NCBI GenBank assembly: GCA_001972305.1
Contig: BDDD01000019.1
Location: forward strand, 781,382 to 845,381
DNA length: 64,000 nucleotides
Direction of reading: 5' to 3'
From: Cephalotus follicularis
Taxonomy: Eukaryota; Streptophyta; Magnoliopsida; Oxalidales; Cephalotaceae
The translations under genes were made by a program, and so were the position numbers. The notes under the pieces were generated by a model. The model was not told the DNA's origin. It worked only from the letters and a program-made list of their open reading frames with translations, and ran no database searches. Below, one piece after another: positions 23,161 to 33,790 of the stretch (position 1 is its first letter; every line of letters begins with the position of its first letter).

Positions 23161-25603
23161 AGGAAGTGTTGGTGCAAGTGGTAGTGTTGCGACTTCTCAA
23201 CCGCAGAAGGACACCGGGAAAGGGATTGTGAAAGGTAGGGTCTACACCTTATCTAAAGATGATGTGCCTGAATCTACTACTGTTGTAGGAGGTACTATCT
23301 ATATAACTGGCATACTAGTTCATGTATTGATTGACCCTGGTGCGACACATTCATTCATTGCATCTGAATTTGCTCGCAATTTGCATGGTATTACTTCTAG
23401 ATTACCTTATGTATTGGAGGTGAGTACTCCTGCTGGTACTTGTCTTCTATCTGACACTATAATGAAAGATTGTGAGATTGTGGTAGCTGGGATTCAGTTA
23501 TCTGCTGACTTGATAGTGTTACCTATCCGAGACTTCGCTGTAATCTTGGGGATCGACTGGCTATATATTCATCATGCTTGTGTTGATTGCTATAACAAGA
23601 TGATGACCTTTTATCTTTAAGATGGGACTGAGTGCAAGTTTATCTGGGAGAAGAATGTTTCTACTCCGATCATTTCATATAATCGAGCACAGAACTATCT
23701 TAAGCAGGGATGCAAAGGCTATTTGGCGTATGTGATTGATCATACGAAAGGTACGCCTAGTATTGAACAACTGCCTGTTGTATGTGAATTTCCTGATGTA
23801 TTTCCAGATGAACTCACATCGTTGCCACTGGAGAGAGATATAGAGTTCAGCATCGAGCTATTGCCTGGGACTGCTCCTATATCCAAAGCACCGTACCGAA
23901 TGGCTCCTGCCGAACTGAAGCAGCTAAAGATTCAATTACAGGATTACCTTGACAAGGGCTTTATCAGACCGAATGTATCACCTTGGGGAGCACCGGTTCT
24001 TTTTGTGAAAAAGAAGGATGGATCGATGCGGTTATGCATTGATTACAGGCTGCTAAATCAGGTAACGGTGAAGAACAAGTATCCTCTGCCACATATTGAG
24101 GAGTTGTTCGACCAATTGCAAGGCTCAACTATATTCTCCAAACTGGACCTGAGAACAGGTTATCATCAGTTGAGGATCAGAGAGGGTGATGTGGAGAAGA
24201 CCGCATTTCGAACCAGATATGGGAATTACGAGTTTCTGATACTGTCGTTTGGTTTGACAAATGCTCCTGCAGCCTTTATGTGTCTAATGAACAAAGTGTT
24301 CCAACCGTACCTGGACCAGTTTGTCGTTATATTCCTAGACGACAACTTGATTTATTCAAAGAGCATTGAGGAACACATGCAGCATTTGAGGATTGTATTG
24401 CAGACACTACGGAAGGAACAGCTATACGCCAAATTCAGCAAGTGCGAATTTTGGCTGTATCATGTGACTTTCCTAGGTCACATTGTGTCGAGTCAAGGAT
24501 TGTCAGTGGATCCTTAGAAGATAGAAAGTATTGTTGATTGGCCCCAACCGAGAAACATTACTGAGGTTCGTAGTTTCTTGGGATTGGCTGGCTATTACCG
24601 AAGGTTCATCAAAGGGTTTTCGAAGCTTGCTGCACCTTTGACGCAGTTGACTCAGAAGAAGTCAAGCTTTGTGTGGAATGATTCCTATGAGGAAAGTTTC
24701 CAAGAGTTGAAGAGTCGGATGATTTCGGTTCCAGTGTTGGCATTACCGGAAGGCAATGAGGGTTTCACTGTCTATACCGATGCTTCTCTTAAAGGATTGG
24801 GATGAGTTCTTATGCAACATGGTAGGGTGATTGCGTACGCATCGAGGAAGTTAAAGCCGTACGAGGAAAATTATCCCGTACACGATCTTGAGCTGACAGC
24901 CATAGTGTTTGCTTTGCAGAAATGGAGGCACTACCTCTATGGTACTCAATTTGAGATCTTTACTGACCACAAAAGTTTAAAGTATTTGTTTTCCCAGAAG
25001 GAGCTCAACATGAGACAGAGGTGATGGGTGGAATTCTTTCTTGATTACAACTGCAACATTAAATACCACCCGGGAAAGGCGAATGTAGTGGCTGATGCGC
25101 TGAGTCACAAGGCAATGATTGCTGGAGTAATGGTTTCACAGTGGAAGCTATTGGAGGAATTTCAGAGATGGAATCCGTTCATGGTTTCCCGAGGAGTTAT
25201 TGTGGCAAGTCTGAGAGCACAACCGGAACTTCTAGAGCGTATTCTGACTGCTCAGTATAGTGGCACTGAGTTATGGAGTATTCGTGAGAACCTAGACACT
25301 GATTTTGAGTTCTCCATTCATACTGACGGCATCTTGAGGTTCCGAGGAAGGATATGTGTTCCGAATGACGAAAGCATTAGGAATGAGCTACTGCAACAAG
25401 CTCACAAGTCAAAATACAGTGTTCACCCTAGAAGTTCCAAGAAGTGGCATGACATGAAAAAGAACTACTGGTGGAGTGGCATGAAAATAGAGATTGCCGA
25501 ATACGTAGCAAGATGCTTGACCTGTCAGAGAGTGAAGGCTGAACAATAGAGACCTGCGGGACTGCTACAATCGCTACCAGTGGTTGAATGGAAATGAGAG
25601 CAT
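23161..25603 (+). pseudogene. Gypsy B protease, RT and RNase H (broken)
   Basis: The protease cuts the polyprotein; RT and RNase H copy the RNA. Protease: VLIDPGATHSF (about 23325), with catalytic Asp present. [36 protein letters not shown] and LSFGLTNAP are all visible; the catalytic motif reads FLDDNLIY, with Ile to Asn just after the two Asp. RNase [12 protein letters not shown] and [10 protein letters not shown] (about 24770-24990). Then comes the HHCC region (about 25395-25540). Stops lie at 23618 (TAA), 24515 (TAG), 24803 (TGA), 25022 (TGA), 25547 (TAG) and 25595 (TGA), all in one frame without further frameshift. Confidence 0.92.
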
Positions 25604-26653
25604 GTGACCATGGACTTCGTGTCAGGATTGCCGAGGTCACGGAATCAGCATGAAGCAGTGTGGGTTGTAGTGGGCAGACTCACTAAGTCTGCTCACTTCC
25701 TTCCAATGAACATGACGTATTCTATCGAGAAGCTTGCTCGATTGTATATCCGGGAGATTGTGAGATTGCATGGGGCGCCGGTCAGTATTGTTTGTGACCG
25801 AGATGCTAGATTTACTTCAAGGTTCTGGAAAAAGTTCCAAGCAGCAATGGGAACAAGCTTGAACTTTAGCACTGCATTCCACCCACAGACTGACAGACAG
25901 TCCGAGCGTACTATCCAGACTCTGGAGGATATGCTACGGACTTGCATGATTGATTTTGCTGGGGGTTGGGAGGATCATCTGGCACTGATTGAGTTCTCCT
26001 ACAACAACAGTTTTCACTCCAGCATTGGAATGGCTCCTTATGAAGCTTTGTATGGGAGGAAGTGCAGATCACCTAATTTCTGGGACGAGGTAGGTGAAAG
26101 ACAAGTGTTGGGACCAGAATTGGTGCAAGAGACTACTGATAAAGTGGAAATAATCAAGAAGAGACTGCTAGCTGCGCAAAGTCGGCAGAAGAGTTACGCC
26201 GATAGTAAGAGGAGGAAGCTAGAATTCGAGAAGGGGGATCATGTTTTCCTGAAGATCTCGCCTTTGAAAGGGATACACCGTTTTGACCTCAAAGGGAAGT
26301 TGGCTCCAAGGTATATTGGACCTTACGAGATACTGGAAAGAGTGGGGGAGTTAGCATATCAGATTGCACTACCGCCTAGTTTGTCGGATGTGCATAACGT
26401 ATTTCATGTCTCCATGTTACGGAAATACGTACCCGACCCATCTCACATATTGAGCTACGACCCTGGATTCATCCGTCCAAGATTGTCTTATGAAGAGAGG
26501 CCGACAAGGATAGTAGATCGAATGGAGAAGGTGCTGAGGAATAAGACTATTCCTATGGTAAAAGTGCTGTGGCGTTTTCACGGAGCAGATGAAGCTACGT
26601 GGGAGCGTGAGGACGAAATGATGGAGACATTTCCCCTCTTGTTCGGGATTTAA
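25604..26653 (+). CDS. Gypsy B integrase core and chromodomain, open for 349 codons
   Basis: This is the longest open segment of Gypsy B, in frame with RT but cut off from it by TGA at 25595, where related copies have a Trp codon. Seen: the DDE core ([28 protein letters not shown]), [19 protein letters not shown], the basic region, HNVFHVSMLRKY, and a C-terminal chromodomain (VKVLWRFHGADEATWERE, about 26555-26620). The chromodomain is the mark of chromoviruses. One odd residue: Asp-Arg-Gln where the family usually has Asp-Gly-Gln before SER. The segment would not be translated on its own without a start; it is kept as coding only because it is open. Confidence 0.85.
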   Translation: MTMDFVSGLPRSRNQHEAVWVVVGRLTKSAHFLPMNMTYSIEKLARLYIREIVRLHGAPVSIVCDRDARFTSRFWKKFQAAMGTSLNFSTAFHPQTDRQSERTIQTLEDMLRTCMIDFAGGWEDHLALIEFSYNNSFHSSIGMAPYEALYGRKCRSPNFWDEVGERQVLGPELVQETTDKVEIIKKRLLAAQSRQKSYADSKRRKLEFEKGDHVFLKISPLKGIHRFDLKGKLAPRYIGPYEILERVGELAYQIALPPSLSDVHNVFHVSMLRKYVPDPSHILSYDPGFIRPRLSYEERPTRIVDRMEKVLRNKTIPMVKVLWRFHGADEATWEREDEMMETFPLLFGI

Positions 26654-26681
26654 AGGCTAAATTCGAGGACAAATTTTCTTT

Positions 26682-26694
26682 AAGGAGGGGGGAA
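26682..26694 (+). other. polypurine tract of Gypsy B
   Basis: AAGGAGGGGGGAA lies directly before the 3' LTR. Confidence 0.9.
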
Positions 26695-26844
26695 TGTAAT
26701 AACCGCAATTTCGATTCATGTATTTTGCACCCAACGATGAATAAAATGTACTTTTTGAGATGTTATGTTGGTTACCTTTTTAATAGAATGAAGTTGGAAT
26801 AAAATTCTTAAATGGAAAACTAAAGAAATAATTTCTGGTGCTAA

Positions 26845-26967
26845 ACCGCCGACGCCTAACTCCTTACCATCGAAGCTTTGAGAACTGACACGTGTACAAA
26901 CGCGCAGTTGAAGGCTGAGTTATGATGCACAAACCGCCGAAGCCAGAGAGAAAACCGTCGACGCTTT
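26845..26967 (+). repeat. TCGA-core motif cluster 1 of the Gypsy B 3' LTR
   Basis: Aligns with 20134-20256. One copy now reads CCATCGAAGC where the 5' LTR has CCGTCGACGC. Confidence 0.8.
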
Positions 26968-27908
26968 GCGCGGTGTAAGGAATGTGACACACGCATGTTA
27001 GAACAGGGCAGTGGAGCCAAATGGTTTTCCTTGCAAGCTAAGTGTCAAACGACGTGTCAATCATGCAAGGAAACGTTACCAGCTGTTGATAATGCCAGAC
27101 CAAGGAGCTTTGCATGTCTCTTTTCACCTGCAACCTGCAAAACACAGTAGAAAAGGGTAAGAGAAAACAAAGAGAGAATGCATGCATGAGGGAGAGAGAA
27201 TTGTGCATTAAAAGTTAAACCAACTGAGGAATGAAAGCCACGAGATTGAGCACTTATATCAGCTCATACTTGAGCTATTTGAGAGTTGAAAAACACTGAG
27301 GAAGAGGAGGACTAGTTGGACAGTTGCTGGGAAGTGCTAGAGGTTACATGTTAATGTTTGAAGAGTTCAAGTGGTTGAAGCTTTGATTCCAGGTAAGTTA
27401 CAATTCGAAGCTCACTTACTGTGATTAAGATGGTTATGTAAACATGTTGATGTCAATGATATACCTACTGTTGAATATGCAAATCAGTAGTTGAATCGTA
27501 AAAGTTAATTGGAAAATGGAGAAGTGATTTAAATGGGATTAGAGGGTTAGAAATTAATTATTAAGCTTCTGATTCAATTCCTTGATGTTGTCATGGTTAG
27601 ATAACTAGTTTAACATACTGGATTCGTATCTAAAACCTGAAAGCATGCAATTATGTAGATTAATTCTGCAATTTAGGAAGATTGAAGGAGAGTGAAGAAC
27701 ATTTGGACATAGAGTGAGAAATCAACTAGATTTGATATCGGGACTGCTTCTAAGGTAGGGGTTTTTGACATGTTTTTGAACATATAACATGTATAATGTG
27801 TAGTGATGGTCAATACTTGATTGCATGTTGAATTGGATTGAGATTGGGTTGATTTTATGCATCCCCTGTTTTGATGTTGCTCCTGGAATTCGAAAAAACG
27901 CCAGAAGC

Positions 27909-28048
27909 GCAAACGCTTTAGTTCAGACAGTCAACGCTTTGGTGCAAAAATGGCATATTAAGGCTTAGAATATAGACGCTTAAGTTGTGTAGTGTCAACG
28001 CTTAGTCATAAAACGTCGACGCTCACACAGAAACTGTCAACGCTTTAG
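27909..28048 (+). repeat. TCGA-core motif cluster 2 of the Gypsy B 3' LTR, CpG-decayed
   Basis: Aligns with 21199-21337. Three of the four GTCGACGCT copies of the 5' LTR read GTCAACGCT here; the 21-bp spacing is unchanged. Confidence 0.85.
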
Positions 28049-29176
28049 AACAGTAAATGTAGAAATGTGTAAACTGATCGATAGAATTGTTTGTGGTTGC
28101 AATTATCCTTGATCTACTATATTGTAACTATTAATACTGTTATTTAATGAAATTACTACTGTTATATATACATATTCAAGGATTTTACCAACTTAATGCT
28201 TAAAGCATAATTAATGATTTTCAATAACGGTTTTCTTATGGAAAATCTTAATGTCATACAAACTGTCATTTTCCTCTTAATAGAGGCACTGTTACTGATT
28301 AGTTGCCCCAATAGAACCACTAACTGAACTGTTATGTTTTCTAAAAATGAAAACTACTATAATATTGCATATTATAGATATATGTAATATTGTTACTGAA
28401 TTGATTGTCTATGCTATTACCGTTAGTCGAGTGATAGGAGACATCACTGGCTACGGAGGTGGTCCTATGTGCCAGGAGTTGGCTAGAGTATCCACCCAAA
28501 CTGTCTGCAATGCAGAATGTGATTATTAAACTGCTCGCTAAAGCCGGTAGTAACTGACATGATCTATCATCTTCAGGAGTGTAGGGTGATAGATAGGTGG
28601 TGCACAGTTGGTTCTAGGAGTTAGCGACATGTGACACCCAAACCGCTGTACTGATTGATTGTACCCTTGTACGGTATTCTTGCATTGTACTGTCTATGGC
28701 CACTTGGCATGATTGTGTATATATTGGAATACTATATATATATATATGTCATTTCATTTAAACTATCATGCATATTTACATTTATAGATTCAATTACATG
28801 CTTTATCTTCCTACTTAGCCAAGTGAGGACAACAGTTAACCCCTGCAATTTCAGATTAAGCGAAGACGTACGGGAGGTGTTGTTGGAGCTTTTGGGAGAG
28901 TTGCTTTTTCTATTAAGGTTGTTATTCTTATGTTGTACTGTAATTGTATTGAACGGTTCACACTCCGTGTTACTGTTGTACTTTCTTTATGTATGAGGAT
29001 ATTGCCAGATAGTACATGCATGTAGTATGGGCTGCGTGCAGATGGCTTATGTTTTATAATCCAGATATGAATGCTTCCGCTTATTTATGAAATGTTAATG
29101 AAATGCCGGATTATATGTATTTCTGATATCACCATATATGCTTGTCTCTAACGGAATTGAAATGAGGGGTGTGACA

Positions 29177-29199
29177 CGCTGCTTTCCCAATTTCCAACA
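29177..29199 (+). repeat. Copia A 3' LTR, piece 4 of 4 (LTR end)
   Basis: CGCTGCTTTCCCAATT... ends in TTCCAACA and matches the end of the 5' LTR at 6425-6447. The first five bases are the right duplication of Gypsy B. Confidence 0.9.
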
Positions 29200-29204
29200 T
29201 CCCA

Positions 29205-30014
29205 AAAATCGCATCAAGGTCATGCATGGGAAGAACAGTAAGGTTGGCTCCCAAGCAATGACCGTGAATCTCCAATATACAATCTCTACACACTAAATCG
29301 ATGGCCACTAATTCATCGAGAGACGTACTAACCTTCATAAGGAAAGGTAAACAATCAAGTCTCAAACCCATGATATGAACAATATGTGGTGCACTGAATG
29401 AGTGGGATGTGCCCGGATCTATGATAACCTGTGCTGAGATCTGAACAAGTTGAATAGTACCTCTAATAACTGAGTTTGATCCAACTGTAGTACCTAGATC
29501 CATGGGAAAGACTTTGGTCTGCATGATTGGTGTAGAACCTGCGACCTACTTACTTTTGTACTGAGAAGTCCCACTGGAAGATGATAGTGCACTGCATACT
29601 GTCTTTGCGATGTTTGTGGTTGTGGTGATCCTCTATGAAGATAATTATGTGGACAATCTATGGCAATATGATCAATAGCACCACAAACCATGAAAAGACC
29701 CAAATACCATCGACAGTTGTTTGAGGTATGGGTGGCCTTCTTGTAATGCATGCAAGGTGTTGGGCTTCCTTGGTTATGTACATCGAAGAATCTAGAAGGG
29801 ATACTCTGGTTGGCCCGTCTAGATTTTTGATGGGAACTTTGCAAACTAGGAGAACCACTACTATCAGTATTTTGTGACTTGCCAATGTCGCTACCACTAT
29901 CACCACCCTACCATGAAGTAGGTATTGGACGAGAGTTAGCACTGCTTCGCATCTGTTTACTCTCCTTAGTAAGATCCTCAAGCTGTCGAGCTTCAGTACC
30001 AATCTATGTGATAG
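29205..30014 (-). pseudogene. Gypsy M gag end and protease, minus strand (broken)
   Basis: Read on the minus strand from 30014 downward: the end of gag, a zinc-knuckle pair (CMHYKKATHTSNNC, CGAIDHIAIDC, about 29650-29750), then an aspartic protease (VIIDPGTSHSF, about 29395-29430; VLPMHDLDAIFGM near 29215). The frames overlap and shift near 29500, so at least one frameshift is present. The gene is cut on the right by Copia S (30020) and on the left by Copia A (29199); RT and integrase would lie left of the window. Gag resumes at 35645. Confidence 0.8.
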
Positions 30015-30138
30015 ATGTCTGTTGACGATTTAGTCCCAATCCTTGTTTTGATGATAACATATTTGCATTTGACAAGTTTACTTGATGTGCAAGAAATTAC
30101 AAAGTTCAATACCAAGGCAAATACCATCTGCAGAAGAA

Positions 30139-30680
30139 GACATCGACTTTCAAGAAATGACATCGACGTCTGTACAGAAAGACATCGATCCCTTTCAAAT
30201 GACATCGACGTCTTTAGTTCCAGAAGTTACAAGATCAAATTATAATGAAGACATCGTCCTTCCAGTAATGACATTGACGTCCGTACAGAAAGACATCGAT
30301 CCCTTTCACAAAGACATCGACGTCTTTAGTGCTAGAAGCTACTGTTCAAATTTGCAATTGAAGACATCGATCCCTACATGCAAAGACATCGACGTCAGTA
30401 CAAAAGAAATCGACGCCTTTAGATAGACATCGACGCCTTTCTAGAGCTACCTGCATTTCCCAGAAAATACATCGACCCCTACAGAAAGAAGTCGATGTGA
30501 TGCTCAAAGTTTCAATACCTGGAGATTTCCCAGAAATGACATCGACGCCTTTAAAAAGACATCGACATCTTTTTAAATGACTTGACCCGGGAAACATGGA
30601 ACGGCTAGTTGGCGCACTCTCAACGGCTATCAACAGTGAAAGACATCGACGCCTTTATAAAAGACATCGACGTCTTTATG
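30139..30680 (+). repeat. TCGA-core motif array in the Copia S LTR, about 19 copies
   Basis: GACATCGACGYCTTT-like units start at 30139, 30159, 30181, 30201, 30250, 30270, 30292, 30313, 30363, 30385, 30406, 30426, 30468, 30488, 30538, 30558, 30579, 30642 and 30663. The steps are 20-22 bp, with gaps of 42, 49-50 and 63 bp. Many units carry GACGTC or ATCGAT palindromes. Confidence 0.9.
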
Positions 30681-30770
30681 TCAGCAGAGACAAAATTCAA
30701 AGATAGCAACTAACACATTTTTAAATCAAAAGCTTCTATGAATTATGCAACGGCTACAAATATTTTATGC

Positions 30771-30781
30771 CTATAAAAGGA
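30771..30781 (+). promoter_or_regulatory. probable TATA box of Copia S
   Basis: CCTATAAAAGG follows the motif array and precedes the probable transcribed part of the LTR. Called from sequence and position only. Confidence 0.6.
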
Positions 30782-31303
30782 AGACTGAAACCTCAGAAGA
30801 ACAACAATTCAGAATTATTCACATCAATTACACAACATCAAGAGAAATATCAAGTTCAAGCATTATAGTGTGTAAAATCTCAAAGTGCTCAATAGTTTTC
30901 TAAAAATCTTCTAAGCTCTATCCTTTGAGATTTTCTGAGTGTTTCACATTGTGAGCTGTATTATTCATATCAACCTATTTGAGAGGTTATTTTGTAAACA
31001 ATTTCAATTACTTGTAAAAGAGGAGAATCCTCTAAGGTCTTGAGGTCAAGGTCTTGTGATTGAGGTCAATCACAAAGTTGTGAGGTGTAACGATTTGCTT
31101 CCTTAATCAAATCGAGATAGTGGAAACTCAAGGAGCTCCCTTGGGAAAAGTGCACGTAGGCAAGAGTTAGCCGAACCACTCTAAATTCGAAGAAGTTTTT
31201 CTTTCCTTGACTCTTTACATTTAAACTTTTTTAAATTTCCGATATTTACTTCAATATTCAATTCACCCCCCTCTTGTATATTGCAAGAGTGTTATATTTC
31301 AGT

Positions 31304-31317
31304 TGGTATCAGAGAGG
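31304..31317 (+). other. primer binding site of Copia S (initiator tRNA-Met)
   Basis: TGGTATCAGAGAGG lies 2 nt after the LTR. Confidence 0.9.
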
Positions 31318-31358
31318 TTAATCTTATTTCTTAATTGTTAGAGATTACAAAGATCATT

Positions 31359-32966
31359 ATGGAATTGAATATGTCAAACAAGGAAAGCATGTCCATCTCA
31401 AAGCCTCCATTATTCGATGGAAACAACTATAGTCATTGGAAGGCAAAGATGACTATATTCATTCAAGCTCTTGACTTCAACTTATGGGACATCATTATTG
31501 ACGGCCCGGGACTTCCTCACATCATCTCACAAGAAGGTATCAAAACCCTCAAACCGAGAAGCTCATATACGGATGATGATCGAAAGAAGGTACAATTAAA
31601 TGCTAAAGCAAAACATGTTATTATATGTGCCTTAAATTCATTTGAATTCAATAGAGTATGATCATGTGCTACCGCAAAAGAGACGTGGGATAGATTAGAG
31701 GTTACCTATGAAGGCACCAACCAAGTCAAGGATGCAAAAATAAATATGCTTGTAAGAGAATACGAAATGTTCTCTATGAAGGAAATTGAAAACATTTCCA
31801 GTATGTTTGTTAGATTTACAAATATTATTAATTCCTTACAATCTTTGAATAAATGCTACACTAATAGTGAGATGGTAAGGAAGATACTTAGGTGTCTACC
31901 CAAAAGTTGGATGCCTAAAATTACGGCTATAGAGGAAGCAAAAGACCTCAACACTTTGCCGCTTGAAGAACTTCTTGGATCACTCATGACACATGAAATG
32001 ACCATCAAAAATCATGAGGATGATGAAGAACAAGATAAAAAGAAAAAGAAAGTCATTGCATTCAAGTCTTCCACAACGGACACAAGTGAAGAAGATAGTG
32101 ATGATGAAATGGCTTTGATCACAAGAAGATTCAAAAAATATCTAGCGGAAAAAAAGTTTGGGAACAAACACTTCAAGAAGACATTCCCATGAAAATCCGA
32201 AACAAAGAAGGAAGAAATAGTTTGTTTCGAATGTAATAAACCCGGACATTACAAGAGTGAATGCCCAAGATTGAAGAAAGCAAAAGACACTATCAAAAAG
32301 AAGAAAGCTATGCTTGCTACATGGTCAGATAGTGATGAATCAAGTTCCAAAGAAGAAGAAGACCAAGAAGTAGCACAAATAGCATTGATGGCAATCAATG
32401 ATAGTGATCAAGATGAAGATGAAGATGAAGATGAGAATGAGGTAAGTGAACTTCTTGAATTACTTGAGAAATTTAGTTTAGAAAATAGTTCTCTTAAAAA
32501 GACCATTAAAGCTCTTAATAGAGAAAATGTTAGTCTAAAAAATGAATTAGAATGTTTATCTAATACGTCCTTTGATGATAAGACTATTTCTTTAGAAAAG
32601 GAAAATGGGACTTTAAAAATTGAAATTGATGCTCTTAAAAGGACTTTTTCAAAATTTTCAAATAGTAGTGAAAAACTTGATAAACTCTTAGGTATTCAAA
32701 GATGTGTTTTTAACAAGGCTGGCCTAGGTTATGATGAGATGAATAAGGATAATCAAAAGATCTCATCTAGCATGACTTGTAATTATTGCAATAGACATGG
32801 CCACACTACACACACTTGCTATTGCAAGAAAAATGACATGCATAAGAGAAATTTGTTATTGAATAATAAATTGTCGAAAGTAAGAACTATATGGGTTCCT
32901 AAAGGAACATTTTTTACTAACCCCCCCGGACCCAAAGCAACTTGGGTACCAAAGTCTTCAACATAA
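31359..32966 (+). pseudogene. Copia S gag, 535 codons with two TGA stops
   Basis: This is the particle protein. The ATG at 31359 starts a single frame to TAA at 32964, interrupted only by TGA at 31659 and about 32190. Order: gag N-terminus (PPLFDGNNYSHWKAKM), helical gag core, acidic and lysine-rich linker, zinc knuckle CFECNKPGHYKSEC (about 32224), a second acidic stretch, a long coiled coil (about 32440-32700), a second knuckle CNYCNRHGHTTHTC (about 32780-32820), and a WVPK-repeat tail. Both stops can be explained by a single C-to-T change from CGA, though that is inferred. Gag is otherwise fully retained, unlike pol. Confidence 0.88.
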
Positions 32967-32972
32967 ACTCTC

Positions 32973-33383
32973 TTGTTTTGTAGGTGTCACCAAAGAGAAA
33001 TCGTTGGTACCTCGATAGTGGATGTTCCAAGCATATGACGGGTAACAAACGTCAATTTATAACTTGGAAACCAAAAGACGGAGGAAACGTAACCTTTGGA
33101 GACAATACAAAAGGAAAAAAAACAACAATTGGTTGATTATGGTATATGTGTTAAGAATGTATCTATTAAATGTGATAATACTAGTAGTATTTGTCTTGCT
33201 AAGAACCCAGTCCATCATTCTAGAACAAAGCATATTGACATTAGATACCATTTCTTAAGAGAACATGTAGAAAGTGGTGACATTGTTTTAGAGTATATTC
33301 CCACCGAAAAACAAGTGGCGGATATTTTCACCAAACCCTTAGATGAGAATTCTTTTTCTAAGTTTAGAAGAGAACTAGGGTAA
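32973..33383 (+). pseudogene. Copia S pol scar: protease start joined to RNase H end
   Basis: Pol starts after gag in another frame with RNRWYLDSGCSKHMTG (about 32996-33043), the beginning of a copia protease with its catalytic Asp. Near 33117-33125, in an A-rich run, the sequence jumps to the last part of RNase H (SIKCDNTSSICLAKNPVHH and ADIFTKPLDENSF), ending at 33383. Integrase, RT and most of RNase H are gone. TTGTTTTGTAG before GTGTC (about 32972-32987) resembles a 3' splice site at the gag-pol boundary; this is only a resemblance. Confidence 0.85.
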
Positions 33384-33499
33384 TGTGAACTTGAATGATG
33401 TTATGTGAATGATTGTTTTATTTGAATGCATATTTGCTGTGATGATTTTTTTTTTGATATTGTTCTATTTTTGCTTGATTTTCTGTTCTATTTTACAAA

Positions 33500-33790
33500 A
33501 ACGTCGACTTCTTTTCTGGAAATTCTGTGCTTTACAAAAACACGTCGACTTCTTTTCTGCAAAACCTTATGTCTTATGAAAATCACGTCGATCCCTTTTG
33601 AAAAAAATCGATCTCTTTGCGTTTCCCTGAAACACGTCGACTACTTTTGAATCACGTCGATGCTTTTCAAAACGCAACATTTTCTGAATCGATTTCTTCA
33701 GTTCATTTAAGGAACACGTCGACTTCTTTTAAATCACGTCGACGTCTTTAACTCAGAAATCGACTTCTTCCTAAAAACGTCGATCTCATG
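33500..33790 (+). repeat. second TCGA-core array of Copia S, upstream of ORF3
   Basis: CACGTCGACTTCTTTT-like units place the T of TCGA at 33504, 33545, 33588, 33608, 33637, 33657, 33689, 33719, 33739, 33760 and 33780. The steps (41, 43, 20, 29, 20, 32, 30, 20, 21 and 20) are close to multiples of 10.4 bp. The unit differs from that in the LTR of the same element. No gene. Confidence 0.85.

Larger units (their letters stand above)
19984..29176 (+). mobile_element. Gypsy B: full-length Tekay/Del-like chromovirus, 9193 bp
   Basis: Its two LTRs (19984-21960, 26695-29176), primer binding site, gag, protease, RT, RNase H, integrase with chromodomain and polypurine tract are all present. The flanks CGTTG (19979-19983) and CGCTG (29177-29181) are the target-site duplication with one later mutation. 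It lies in the Copia A 3' LTR, 18 bp from that LTR's end. The LTRs differ by only a few percent by eye apart from a 505-bp deletion in the 5' LTR, so this is one of the younger insertions. Stops and at least one frameshift make it non-coding as it stands. Confidence 0.95.
26695..29176 (+). repeat. Gypsy B 3' LTR, 2482 bp (undeleted form)
   Basis: It runs from TGTAATAACCGC to AGGGGTGTGACA. TCGA clusters lie at 26845-26967 and 27909-28048, and the stem-loop at 28815-28839. The extra 505 bp (28267-28771) align with the Gypsy A LTR around 4160-4550. Several cluster CpGs have changed to CA here but not in the 5' LTR. No gene. Confidence 0.95.
4993..29199 (+). mobile_element. Copia A: decayed Ty1/copia element interrupted by four younger insertions
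   Basis: The order is 5' LTR (end at 6447), primer binding site, long leader, gag (8591), pol (to about 11880), polypurine tract, and a 3' LTR beginning at 11928. The 3' LTR ends only at 29199 because solo LTR G, solo LTR H and Gypsy B are inserted in it; Gypsy A is inserted in the 5' LTR. From GATTCC to the end, the 5' LTR is 1455 bp and the rejoined 3' LTR about 1439 bp, which confirms the reconstruction. Copia A itself sits in the protease-linker region of minus-strand Gypsy M (TCCCA follows 29199). Copia B is a related element. Confidence 0.85.
30020..31301 (+). repeat. Copia S 5' LTR, 1282 bp
   Basis: It runs from TGTTGACGATTTAG to TGTTATATTTCA. About 540 bp of it (30139-30680) is a TCGA-motif array. 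A probable TATA box (CCTATAAAAGG) lies at about 30771-30781, about 90 bp after the array, so the array would sit just upstream of the promoter. No gene; small open frames in the array are produced by the repeat. Confidence 0.9.

Noticed and set aside
30015..30426. Overlapping open frames of 76-114 codons in the Copia S LTR
   Set aside because: They are translations of the GACATCGACGTC array, repeated in several frames, with no start or context of a gene.
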